The position numbers and the translations under genes were made by a program. The notes below the pieces were generated by a model. It was not told where the DNA came from and searched no databases. It saw nothing but the letters and a program-made list of their open reading frames with translations. From contig OY992538.1 of the NCBI GenBank assembly GCA_963921195.1, forward strand, positions 231,377,462 through 231,441,461: a stretch of DNA of 64,000 bases. Direction: 5' to 3'. Below are positions 40,801-52,800 of this stretch, in pieces. Source of the DNA: Pegoplata infirma. Its lineage: Eukaryota; Arthropoda; Insecta; Diptera; Anthomyiidae. Within the stretch, counting starts at the first letter, position 1. The number at the start of each line of letters is the position of its first letter.

Positions 40801-43800
40801 TTTAGGTTACCAATGCTTTTAAAACTAAACAAGTTTAAAAAGCATTGCTTTAAAACTAACCAAGTTTGAAAAGCATTGCTAAGTTACCACCAATGCTTTT
40901 AAAACTTGTTTACCAAGTGGCATTTAAGATGAACCCAATCTGAAATTCGGGGTTTTGCTTATAACTTTTGAACCACTGGACCGATTGAGCTGAAATTCAA
41001 AATCAAACAGACCTGGAGAACGGCAAAGATACATGTTACGTTTCAGCAGTCTCATTATTGTCTTTCGAAAGTTATCATGTTTTTTATCTCGCAAATTCGC
41101 GAAAAACCCTTGCCGAAATTTACTCTTTTGCTCATAACTTTTGAACCACTGGACCGATTTGGCTGGATTGCAATACCAACCTCACGATGTAAATGACCAA
41201 CATATATGCCAAACTTCAGTAGCCTCTGTAAAGTCTTTCAAAAGTTACCGTGTTTTCTACGGAAAGACAGACGGACGGACGGACATCGCTAGATCGACTT
41301 AAAATCGATCGAGGATCATGAATATATATACTTTATGGGGTCTTAGACCAATATTTCGATGTGTTACAAATGGAATGACAAACGTATATATTAGACTGCC
41401 CAGAAAAAAACAAAGTTGTTATTTTCTTGGGGGATACCTGCGAATTTTGTTCCTTTTTGTGCAAAAAAATTTCGGTTTTTTTTTGGGATTTTTAAAATAA
41501 TATCTAGAGGTCGCGATCTCGCGTTTTATAACGATTTATTTTTTTTGAGTTTTTTATTATTTTAAATTGTTAAATATGATTAATATGATAAAATATTCAT
41601 AATTTCAGACAAAAAAAAAAATAAATTAAAAATTAAATATCGCTCATTCCATGAGATGTCTGCCAGCATCTAATCAAATGTTCTTTAATTTATTTGAAAT
41701 TTCGCACACAGGTACACTATGGAGCAGTTAAAATAAATTCGTTTTTAGTTTCGCGAAAATCCACGAATTCGCGAACGCGAATATATTCGCGAATTCACGG
41801 ATTTTCTCGGAACTAACAACTGATTTATTTTAATAGCTTCATAGTGTTCATGTGTGCAAAATTTCAAATAAATTAAGGAACATTTGATTAGATGCTGGGA
41901 GACATCTCATGGAATGAGCGATATTTAATTTTTAATTTATTTTTTTTTTGTCTGAAATTATTAATATTTTATCATATTAATCATATTTAACAATTTAAAA
42001 TAATAAAAAACTCAAAAAAAATAAATCGTTATAAAACGCGAGATCGCGACCTCTAGATATTATTTTAAAAATCCCCAAAAAAAACCGAAATTTTTTTGCA
42101 CAAAAAGGAACAAAATTTGCAGGTATCCCCCAAGAAAATAAAAACTTCGCTTTTTTTCTGGGCAGTCTAGTATATATACCCTCTATCACTAGAGTGGAGG
42201 GTATAAATAAACAAAATTACTGAAAGTGTTCAATTCTGATGGTTCTGGTGCTGAATCTTTAATGTTATTTGCAGCTAATTGCAAATGTTCTAGTGATCAC
42301 AAATATAGTCTCCAAAACATATCATCCCATCAGGTTTTTGAGAAAATTGAGGTAAATGTTAAAAAAACTCGCCGTTTTAAGTATTTCGGCAACTCAAGGC
42401 AGATGAACCCAATGTGATAGCAACTAAAAAAAAGTCGAGGGTAAAGCCATAGAGTAAAGAATAATATCAGAGATTTTGATAGGCCCCAAAACAATATGTC
42501 ACTTTATATAAATTGGTTCTCTTAATGTTTAAGAGAGTTTTTACATGCAATAGCATAGGCAACACTAAGAGAACCAACTTTTTGAGAGAGGAAATTAAAT
42601 GGTAGCCAACCAACTTGATACCCACTGGGTAAAGCTTAAACATTGCTCTTAAGGATGCAGAACTCTCTTACTTATTCCTCAAAAACACATTTCCACATCC
42701 AAATAAATACATTTACGTGGAGTTGCGGTCAATATCTTACAACTTAATTTTTTTGGAGAACAATATAATTTTAAAAATTTAAAAAAAAAAATAGAACGAA
42801 TTGTGATCACATCTCGAATTATGGCTTAAAAGTTGCGTAATGTAGATTAGAATTTTTAAACTTTTTTTAAAAAAAATCGAAGGTTCCGGACTTTTTCAAA
42901 AAGTCGACTTTTTTTAAACGTTAAAAAAAAGTGATAATTACTTCGAATATTTTTTTCATTTTTTTTTCTAAAACTACTGTTTAGAGATGCCCCTAAACTA
43001 ATGACCCTCACTGTACCCATATTTAAATGATCGTGGCTGTAATTATCTTAATCTCCTTTTCTCTTTCACTAATCCGTTTGTTTACGATTAAGATAATTCT
43101 GTTGTTGTTGTTGTGACACACAATTATTAGAAACTGACCCTTTGCTAATAATAATTGAGTTGACAACGGACACTCAAGTTTTTACATTACAAACGAGAAG
43201 AACAAAACTTACAAACTTACAAATCAATTCGAACATAAATTACAAAAACAACAAACAGTGAAAACTAACAACAACCAAACATATAAATTGTGAAAAATAC
43301 TAACAAAACCAATTGTACATTTACTTTAAAAAACATTACAAAACAATTTACATACAAATAAACCTAAATTTAAAATTAAAAATAAAAAGAGTGTTTTTTT
43401 ATTTGGACTCAAAAACAAAAAAAGGTTTGTCCCTAAACAACTACATTTAAACATTTTTTCTAAAACTACATTTAAACATTTAAATTAAAGATATCTATAT
43501 TTTTTACTGGTCAAAATTAATTTAAAATTTAATTTTTTAATTTTTTTGAAAAAATCGCCATTTTGAAAAATTGATTACTCAACACCAACATGGTATAAAA
43601 ATCTGAAAATTTGAGAGAAAGTTGCATTTAATACGTAACTAAAACATAAATAAAAATTAATCGAAGGGGATCGGGTCTAAAAGTGGGAGATTTGGCCTGG
43701 AATGCCCCATATATTTTAGCCCCCTGTGTCCAAATAACATAGCACTTTGAACGTCTTCTGCCAAAAAAATTCTTCATTTGTTTAACAAAAATGCAAAAAA

Positions 43801-46800
43801 ACTTTAAAAATGGTTTTTTAAGAGGTTGGTTTAGTTCTTCAAGGGGAAATTTTTTCTCCCAGATCCGATTTTGCACGTTTTCGATCTTTATAATACAATT
43901 TTATTATTTTTTTTATTTATTTTTTTTATTTATTTTTTTTAATACAATTTTATCATTATTTAAACTTTTTTATCCACGCCCTCAAAAGGGAAAAACTGCC
44001 ATTTTCAAATACCCCAGGTCCGAGTGCAGAACTTTGAACTTCTTCTACACTGATAGAAATTTGTACATGACAATAATGAAAATCTACATTAGTGTTATGA
44101 AAAATTACGTTAAAAAGGAACCTGTGTAGGGTTTCATTGAAATAATGAAATAGGTATCATAAAATGTAATTGCAAGAACAAGTTTCATCAAATTAATGAT
44201 ATATAAAATAAATAATTAACAAAATATAAATTGTATTTTATGAACATTTTTCATTACTTTAATGAAAAAATTATTTAATTCTTATGAAATACTTTCATTA
44301 AATAAATCCTACTTTTTGTTTTTGAAATGAAATACTTTCATTGAATAAATGCTGCTTTTATTTTAAAAATTAAATATATGTATAAAGATCTTTTTATAGA
44401 ATTAAAAATAATAAAAAATGGTATTCACTTAGTTTCCTCGCACAAAATTTTACTCCAACCTTAAATTGTAATACATTATTAAAACCACGAAGTTATATAA
44501 AACGCGCGAATTTAGTAAATATAAAATTAATAATTTACTTTTTATTTTAAATTTAATAAAAAAGTCTGAAAAAATCACAAAATAACCAAGTTAAAAAACA
44601 TTTTCAAATATTTTTTAATTTTATCTAAAGATTTCACTCGGTTTTCTCACAAAAAATTTTACTATAACATTTACTTTTAATACACAAGTAAAACCACGAA
44701 ATAATATAAAACAACGCGAGTTTAATAAATACTTATAATTAATCAATAACATTTCATTATAATATCGTATACAAATTCTAGAAAAAATCACAAATTATTT
44801 CATGCCGCTCTGATCAGCTCCTTTTTACGCGCGTAAACTAACAGACTAAACAGAAGCGACACGGCAGGTGTCAAAAAATATCAAATTTTATAAACAGAAC
44901 TTAATGAAATTTTTTAATGAAATTACGAAATCTAATGAATTAAAACTAATGAAGATTTTGCAAAGTATGTTTGAAATTTCATTCAGCATATAAAACATTT
45001 CATTGCTGTAATGATACAACGTTAATGAATTCCATTCGTTAGTAATATGAAGCGTTTTTCTATCAGTGTAGCATAAAAATGCTTCAATCGTTAAGCAAAA
45101 ATAAAAAAAAAACACTTAAAAAATTTGTTTTTCAGAGGTTGGTTAAGTTTTTCTAGGAAGAAGTTTTTCTCCTGTTTCGATTTTGATCATTTTTTAACTT
45201 AATCAGCCTATGACCATAAGACATATTCGTGACAAACTTTAGGAGTCTTGCTCTTTCAGAATGGACTGCATCGTGCTTTCCACAGACAGACGGATGGACA
45301 TTCATAGAACGTCTTAGAATCGAAATTAGATCAATAATATATATACCTTATGGGGTCCCGACCGATATTTCGATGAGTTACAAACGTAATGACAAAGTTA
45401 GTATACCCCCATAGTTTGATTTGATTTTTCTAACTTCTTTTTACCTTAAATTTACCTTTTCTGATATGGTTGCATTTTATTACTAGTAATTTAATATTTT
45501 TTTTGTTATTTTGCATTTTTAAAGTAAACTTGTATTTTATTCATCTCCCACTTTTTGTTAAATATCTAGTTTTGTTTTTGTAGCAAATGTGCAAAAACCG
45601 TTACAAATTCACTTTTGTTCCACTAACCTATAGTATAAATGTTTGTTTCTGTGTTATTTTATTATATTGTACGTTCGCTCAACTTCAAACTAAACATCCT
45701 CCCCAACATCATCATCACAGTACCGTCATCATCATCATCACCGTCATCATAGTCAGCATGTCATTAATGTTTAGCAGTATACAAAAAAAAATGTACAATT
45801 CACGTGCTTTATAGGTTACTTGTATGTTTGTAAGTTTGTTTGTTTGTAGTTTTGTGCTTTTTCTTTATTATTTTATGTTTTTTTTTTTTTATATTTTTGG
45901 TGTGTTTTTTGTTTGTATTGTTGGCTTTAATACAAAAATATAGGTTAACAGTAGTGCAAGTTGTAGCACAAAGTAGTTGCAGTTTTTTACTTTATTTTGG
46001 CTGTTCTGGTATGTTTATTGATGAACATTGTTGCCAAAATATTGTTTTATAGTTATTTAAGTAATTGTTGCTGTTGTAGTTTCATTTTAATAAAATGATT
46101 GCATATCAAAAAAACAAAAAGAAACGAAATATGTACTATGTAACTTTGGTTTTCATTGTTGTTTTCTTGTTGATTTATGAACTTGTTCATAAAATTGAAA
46201 TAAACAATTGATAAGGTGAACTAAAATTTTAGTAAAGTTTACAAAAAAAAAAATTAGTGAAATTTAAGACAAAGTTAAATTTTTAAATATTACTAAAACT
46301 TTCAAAATATTTAAAAACGACAATTGATACTAAAAATGCAGTATGATAACGTCTACGGTACCACCTTCGCGTAGAACTTACTATGGTTTTGGTTGAAAAT
46401 TTAGATAGCGAAATACATTTTTATATAAAATTTCGTACACTATTTTGAATTTTTTTCCGAAATGACATGAAATGCTCTAAACCAGCGGTTACCAACCTTT
46501 TTGGCTCGCGTACCCCTAATTTTATATTTTATCAGCCGCGTACCCCCTAACGAGTTTTTTGTTTCCGTTAAAAAAACTTCACATACAAAATTAGAGTTAA
46601 TTTTGAAATTTTTGATCTGCGGGTATTATCATTTTTTTTGAAGGCTTTGGGGGAGACCAAACAATGGTTGTATTTTTTGGGAAAAAATTTCGCTCCTTGG
46701 GGTGGTTCAATGCATCTGAAAACGCGGATTTTGAGCTGCAGCGCAAAATCAACTGAAAATATTTCAAATCTGATTTCACCAGTCGATTCTACACCAAAAA

Positions 46801-49800
46801 TTAAAACAACGGACGTTTTTTGAACTCTTAAAAAAAGTTCCAAAAACACATCACAGAAGGCAAAAATATAATGTTTTTGATTTTTTTTAATACAAGGGCA
46901 GATCAACAATTCTGTGACTTTTCGAATGAACACCACCGTACATACATATTAGGCTGGGTCGTATTCCAACAAAGTGCTCAGATCAACTATTAATAGTGAA
47001 AAAAAGTTGGTACAAGTAAATACATGCAATTTAAAACCAAAATGAACAAAATCGGTCCATGGCTTCCGTTCTCGCATCGCGGGTCAAAATTGCGGTTTTT
47101 GAAAAAATGGACATAATTACAAAAAAAAAAAATAAATATTTAAAAAAAAATTATTAAAAAAAAAAAAAAATTTTTTGTATCGCATTAAATCAAAGATATT
47201 TAGAAAAATTTTGTTTGTTTTTTTCGGATATCGATAACACACCCAAACGTGAGGCCAAAAAAAACTCACATTTTTAACACGGAGCTCAAAACTACTTTTT
47301 CACTATTTTAAAAATTTAGTGAAACAAAATTTTTAAATATATTAGTTTATCCACTTGATATCATTGAATACATCTCAGGGATTGTAGAAAAAAAATCTTA
47401 GTTAAATTCCTTCGTCCAGTTGGTGTGTGGAGCGATTTGAATTTAGCGGATTTCCAGAACATGTGTTTTTATCGACATTTTTGACTAATTTGTTGTTGTT
47501 AGCAACATTTTACTTAAATTAACCAACTTTTTTTGTTCAAATGGTTGTTTTGGACCATAGTAACTCTGCTTTGAAATAATAGGCTTTTTGGACAACGTTA
47601 ACCCTTGCCGGCACGAGGTTAAAAATTCCTCCAATGAAATTTTCGAAAATTCCTCACTCTAAAATCGTGTATGTGTTTAAATAATGAACAATTACAAATT
47701 TATACAAAGTTTTCTTGAAGGACATCTTTAACCCTTGTTGAACGAACGCCCAAAAAATTTCAAACAGCTGTTTTTTTGCTCAAATGCACTTTTTTGACAT
47801 ATTAAATAATAAAACACAGTAAAAAGTTTTTACTAAAAACGACGAAGACGTAATGAAATTTCGGATGCCATTTTTTTTTATTTTATTTAGTTCAACAAGG
47901 GTTAAAGATGTCCTTCAAGAAAACTTTGTATAAATTTGTAATTGTTTATTATTTAAACACATACACGATTTTAGAGTGAGGAATTTTCGAAAATTTCATT
48001 GGAGGAATTTTTAACCTCGTGTCAGCAAGGGTTAACGTTGTCCAAAAAGCCTATTATTTCAAAGCAGAGTTACTATGGTCCAAAACAACCATTTGAACAA
48101 AAAAAGTTGGTTAATTTAAGTAAAATGTTGCTAACAACTACAAATTAGTCAAAAATGTCGATAAAAACACATGTTCTGGAAATCCGCTAAATTCAAATCG
48201 CTCCACACACCAACTGGACGAAGGAATTTAACTAAGAATTTTTTTCTACAATCCCTAAGATGTATTCAATGATATCAAGTGGATAAACTAATATATTTAA
48301 AAATTTTGTTTCACTAAATTTTTAAAATAGTGAAAAAGTAGTTTTGAGCTCCATGTTAAAAATGTGAGTTTTTTTTGGCCTCACATTTGGGTGGGTTATC
48401 GATATCCGAAAAAAACAAACAAAATTTTTCTAAATATCTTTGATTTAATGCGATACAAAAAAAATTTTTTTTTTTTTAATAATTTTTTTTTAAATATTTA
48501 ATTTTTTTTTTGTAATTATGTCCATTTTTTCAAAAACCGCAATTTTGACCCGCGATGCGAGAACGGAAGCCATGGACCGATTTTGTTCATTTTGGTTTTA
48601 AATTGCTTGTATTTACTTGTACCAACTTTTTTTCACTATTAATAGTTGATCTGAGCACTTTGTTGGAATACGACCCAGCCTAATACATATGTACAATGAA
48701 AGGACATTTTGAGCTTAACAAAATGGTACAAAAATTTCCACCAAAAATTCAGAAACCGTCTCAAAAATTCCCAAATCACGTTTTTTGAAAACTTTGACAT
48801 ACATTTTCTCAAAAACCTGACATCTTAGAAAAATTTGGGAACCATATTCGGAATCAGCATCAAAATGTTAATCGAAAACAAGTGGTCAGATCTCAAAATA
48901 TTGCAAAAAATGCTCTCTAAATTGCACAAAAATAAGTTTTTTTTGCAAATTTTGACCTCAACTTTCTTAAAAACAGAGGTTATGGAAAACTTTGGAAGCC
49001 AGATGCGGAAACAACATTGAAAGGTTAATATAAAATAAATGTCCCAATTACCCGCGGACAGTTTCGCGTACCCCCTAGTGGTACGCGTACCATAGGTTGG
49101 TAACCGCTGCCCTACACCACTCTGTAGTACAGGGTATAATGAGTTTGTGCTGATGTTTTGGGATCAACCCAAAATATTGGTTCTAGACCTACCTGCAAGT
49201 ATACCAATCGACTCAGAATAAGTTTTTGAGTTGATTTTGCGATGTCCGTCAGTCCGGCTGACCATCTAACGGTTTAAGCTCGATACAGGTCGAAATTTTT
49301 AAGCAATTGACTTGAAATTTGAAACTTAAACATCTTTTGGCCCAAGGACGAATCCTATTGAAATTGGAAAATGTTAAGACCTAGCCCCCACCTACAAACG
49401 CCCCCTTTGAATTTGGCTTAAATGACTCTTAAAACCGTATTATAAAAAAATATCGTTTTGAAATTTAACAGGTAATGACATTTTTTATACACGAATCATC
49501 ATTCTAAATTTCAAAGGTATCGGGTCAGTCCTTCTTGTAGCCCCAATACAAACCACCCTTTTGATATTAACATAATTCCCTCAAAATTAATAAAAATGGT
49601 AAATATCACCGCTCAACAGATTTTGACTCGCTGATTCCAAATCTGTGCTCCAAATTTTCCCATCACGTCTAGAATTTTAATTATTCGCGGTTGAAAATGC
49701 GAAAAACGCAATTTTTGCATTTTTTGAAAGCCTGCAAAGCAGCCACTGGGTGGAATAAAAATCTGGTATAAAGCGTTAGAGTAGAATTTAACTATGATCT

Positions 49801-52800
49801 CAAATATTTGATCGAAAAAATTTGAAGTTGTTGCACTATTATTGGCCAAACATGTATTTTAAAAAAACACTGTGAAAAAAATTAGAAAAAGCACCATTTT
49901 TAAAAGGCTCTAAAACAAAAACCAGTTGATCAATCTTTACTGTGATGAGCTTAAAATTTAGGCAAAAGTTCATTCTTTCTTATAGACTTTTAAGCCCAGA
50001 TATATTCCGGTTTGTACGAAAAATAACACAGAAAACTTAAATATGTAAACTATTTTTTTTTTAGTTTTTCTTTGAAAAATATCAAAAAAAAACTAACCTT
50101 ATCTTTTTTACAAAAATGACAATTTTAACAGAGTCATTTTAAAACGCAATTGTAACCCAACCAAACGCAATAATTGGAAAAAATTGTTTTCTATGTTGGA
50201 GACCAAAGACAAATTATACTTTTGCGCTTTATACCAGATTTGTATTCCACTCAATGGCTGCTGTGCAGGCTTTCAAATAATGCAAAAATCGTAATTTTTC
50301 GCATTTTCAACCGTGAATAACTAAAAATCTGGACGTGATGGCAAAATTTGGGGAACAGATTTGTAATCAGGAGATCGAAGTCTACTAAAATTGATCACCA
50401 GAATTCAAACCGGAAAATGAGTGTTGAGCGGTGTAATTAATATACATTTTGTTTGTAGGTATTAATTGTGTACTTTGGTAGCCTAATCAAATCTTAACAT
50501 AATTGAACCAATTTTGGACTTTAGTCTCCATATAAAAATTTCACCCGATAATTCAATACCAATCAAATTTGGTTTATGTATATATGTATGTTTTCTACAC
50601 TGATTGTGAGTTAAGATCTAACGAAAGATAGTTCCAATCGGTACATGTTTGCACTTGAAACCCATTTTCCGGAAAACACTGGTGTTGGTTATCATATGGT
50701 TGGTCTTGACCGACAATAATTTTGTTATTTGTTTTAATTTCTCCTTTTCTCATTTATTCCAAAATTTTCCGAGATTTTAAGATTTGTTTTCAATTTTCCT
50801 TAAATTTCTTATAAATTTTTCTTTTTTTTCATAAATTTTCTATAATTTTTCTGATTTTTTTGGAATTTTTGTTAGTGATTTTATTTTTTGTCGTTTTTTA
50901 AAATAATTTTTAATTTTTCTGAGATTTTTCTAACATTAGAGAAACATTTATCAAAAAAAAAAAATATTTATGAATGAAAAATTAATCTTGAATTTGTTAT
51001 GTTTAATTTATTATCAAATTCCACTTATTTGAATTATTTTGAAACTATTTTTTTTTTGAAAATAATGAAATAAATTAATAAAATTGCAAATAAATCCAAT
51101 TATTAAAATTGCAGAAAAAGTTGGGATACATGCTTTTCTGGGATATGGGAACATTGAACATTTTTTGACAAGACCATTTTCCAAGAAGAAAATGAAAATT
51201 AAATCTTGGTCCAAAATGGGTTAAATCTTCTTAATTCCATAATTTTTTTAAACTCCACAAATTTAAATTTTAAATTTTTTTTTTTATTTTCCTAAATATT
51301 CCATTATTATTATGATTTTTTAAATTTTTCCGAATAATTCGTAATTTTTTTTTTATATTTTTTCTGTTTTTTTTTTAAATTTATCAACTATCCTTTTTTT
51401 ATTTGCTTGAATTTTACAGCATTTTTCCGAATTGGCATGATTTCTCTTAATTTTTCTTATTTTCCTAAATTTTTTGATTTTTTTTTGGAATTTTCATATT
51501 TTTTTAATAAAATCTAGGGCTCTTGCTCGTAAGAAGATATTTTTAAGTGAATCACTGAGGCGTATAAGAAATTTTTACTATGAGTTTAATATTAATCATA
51601 CGCTTTGGTGTGTCTCATTTAAATGATTTAATTTTTTAGCACGGAGAAAGAAATTTAATAGAGTACTAAGGCGTATGATAAATTTTCATTGTGAGGTTAA
51701 TATTAATCATACGCTTTGGTATATCGTATTAAATCAGTGGTCGGCAGAAAGAGAGTATATGAATGCATTGTTGTATGAATATAAATATGCATGAGTTAGT
51801 ATATTTCTTAAACAAAGCGACATCAACCAGCTTGTTGTTGTATTTTTATGCTCTTAGTTGTGAGTTTTGTTGACATTCGTGTTGAATACATGTGTATAGC
51901 CGAATGTGTCCGGGATCCATGTGCAATGGATGCCGACCACTGTATTAAATACAAAAATTATCGGAAACATTTAATAATTTTAAATAGCTTGTTAAAAAAA
52001 AAATCAAAAAATGAATATCGAGGGCCTATTTTCAAAACCCTCTATCTTAAAAAACACAACTTTTCAGGACAGCAAAAAAACTGTTTATTTCGCGTATTGT
52101 TAGAGTAATTAAAATTCGCGGTTTTGGTCCACAGGTGCTGATTTTTGATACAAAAATATTTTTTTTACCGAATTCATCTTAAAATATGATAAATGTTAAG
52201 TATGTTATGAAAAAAATATTAAAAAAATATTAACGCGGTTTTGGTCCACAGGTGCTGACCTGATCGCGATTTTTAAGACTAAAGTTTTGTTTCATAATGT
52301 ACACAAGACATCTAAATTTTGAGCCATATTTTTCAAAGAAAGTCAAACAAGAATTTGGAAAAAAAATTAGCATCAGTGGACCAAAATCGTGATTCTGGAA
52401 TTTTGTTGACAAATTCATGTTTAGCATGCAAAAATTAGTTTGACAACATGGTATTCATGATGAAATTATTAAAAAAAAATATTTATAAATTAATTATTTG
52501 GAAAGATAGAGGGTTTTGCATTCAGAAAAATTAATTGTATAAGAGATAGAGAAAACCAAAAATGCAAATAAAAAATATTTTTGTTTTGAATTTTACACCA
52601 CAGATGAGGACCGTTTTACTGAATATTTTGCCATCAAAAAGTCGTTTTCGTGAAAATGGAAGATAGAGGGTTTTGAATATAGGCCCTCGATATAAATAAT
52701 TTTTCTTGTCTGTTGCACCGCACAGTGGTTTATAATAGCTTTTGCAGTGAAATTTATACCGGTTATAGGTAACGTAATTTCGAGCTAAATTTTGGACGGA

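Noticed and set aside
43010..43400. Solo LTR of a retrotransposon
   Set aside because: Composition differs from its surroundings, but I could not find matching ends with a target duplication, so it is only mentioned as a possibility.
45587..45814. 75-codon frame with signal-like hydrophobic start and His run
   Set aside because: The hydrophobic stretch and His run arise from T-rich and CAT/ATC repeats; no homology recognised.
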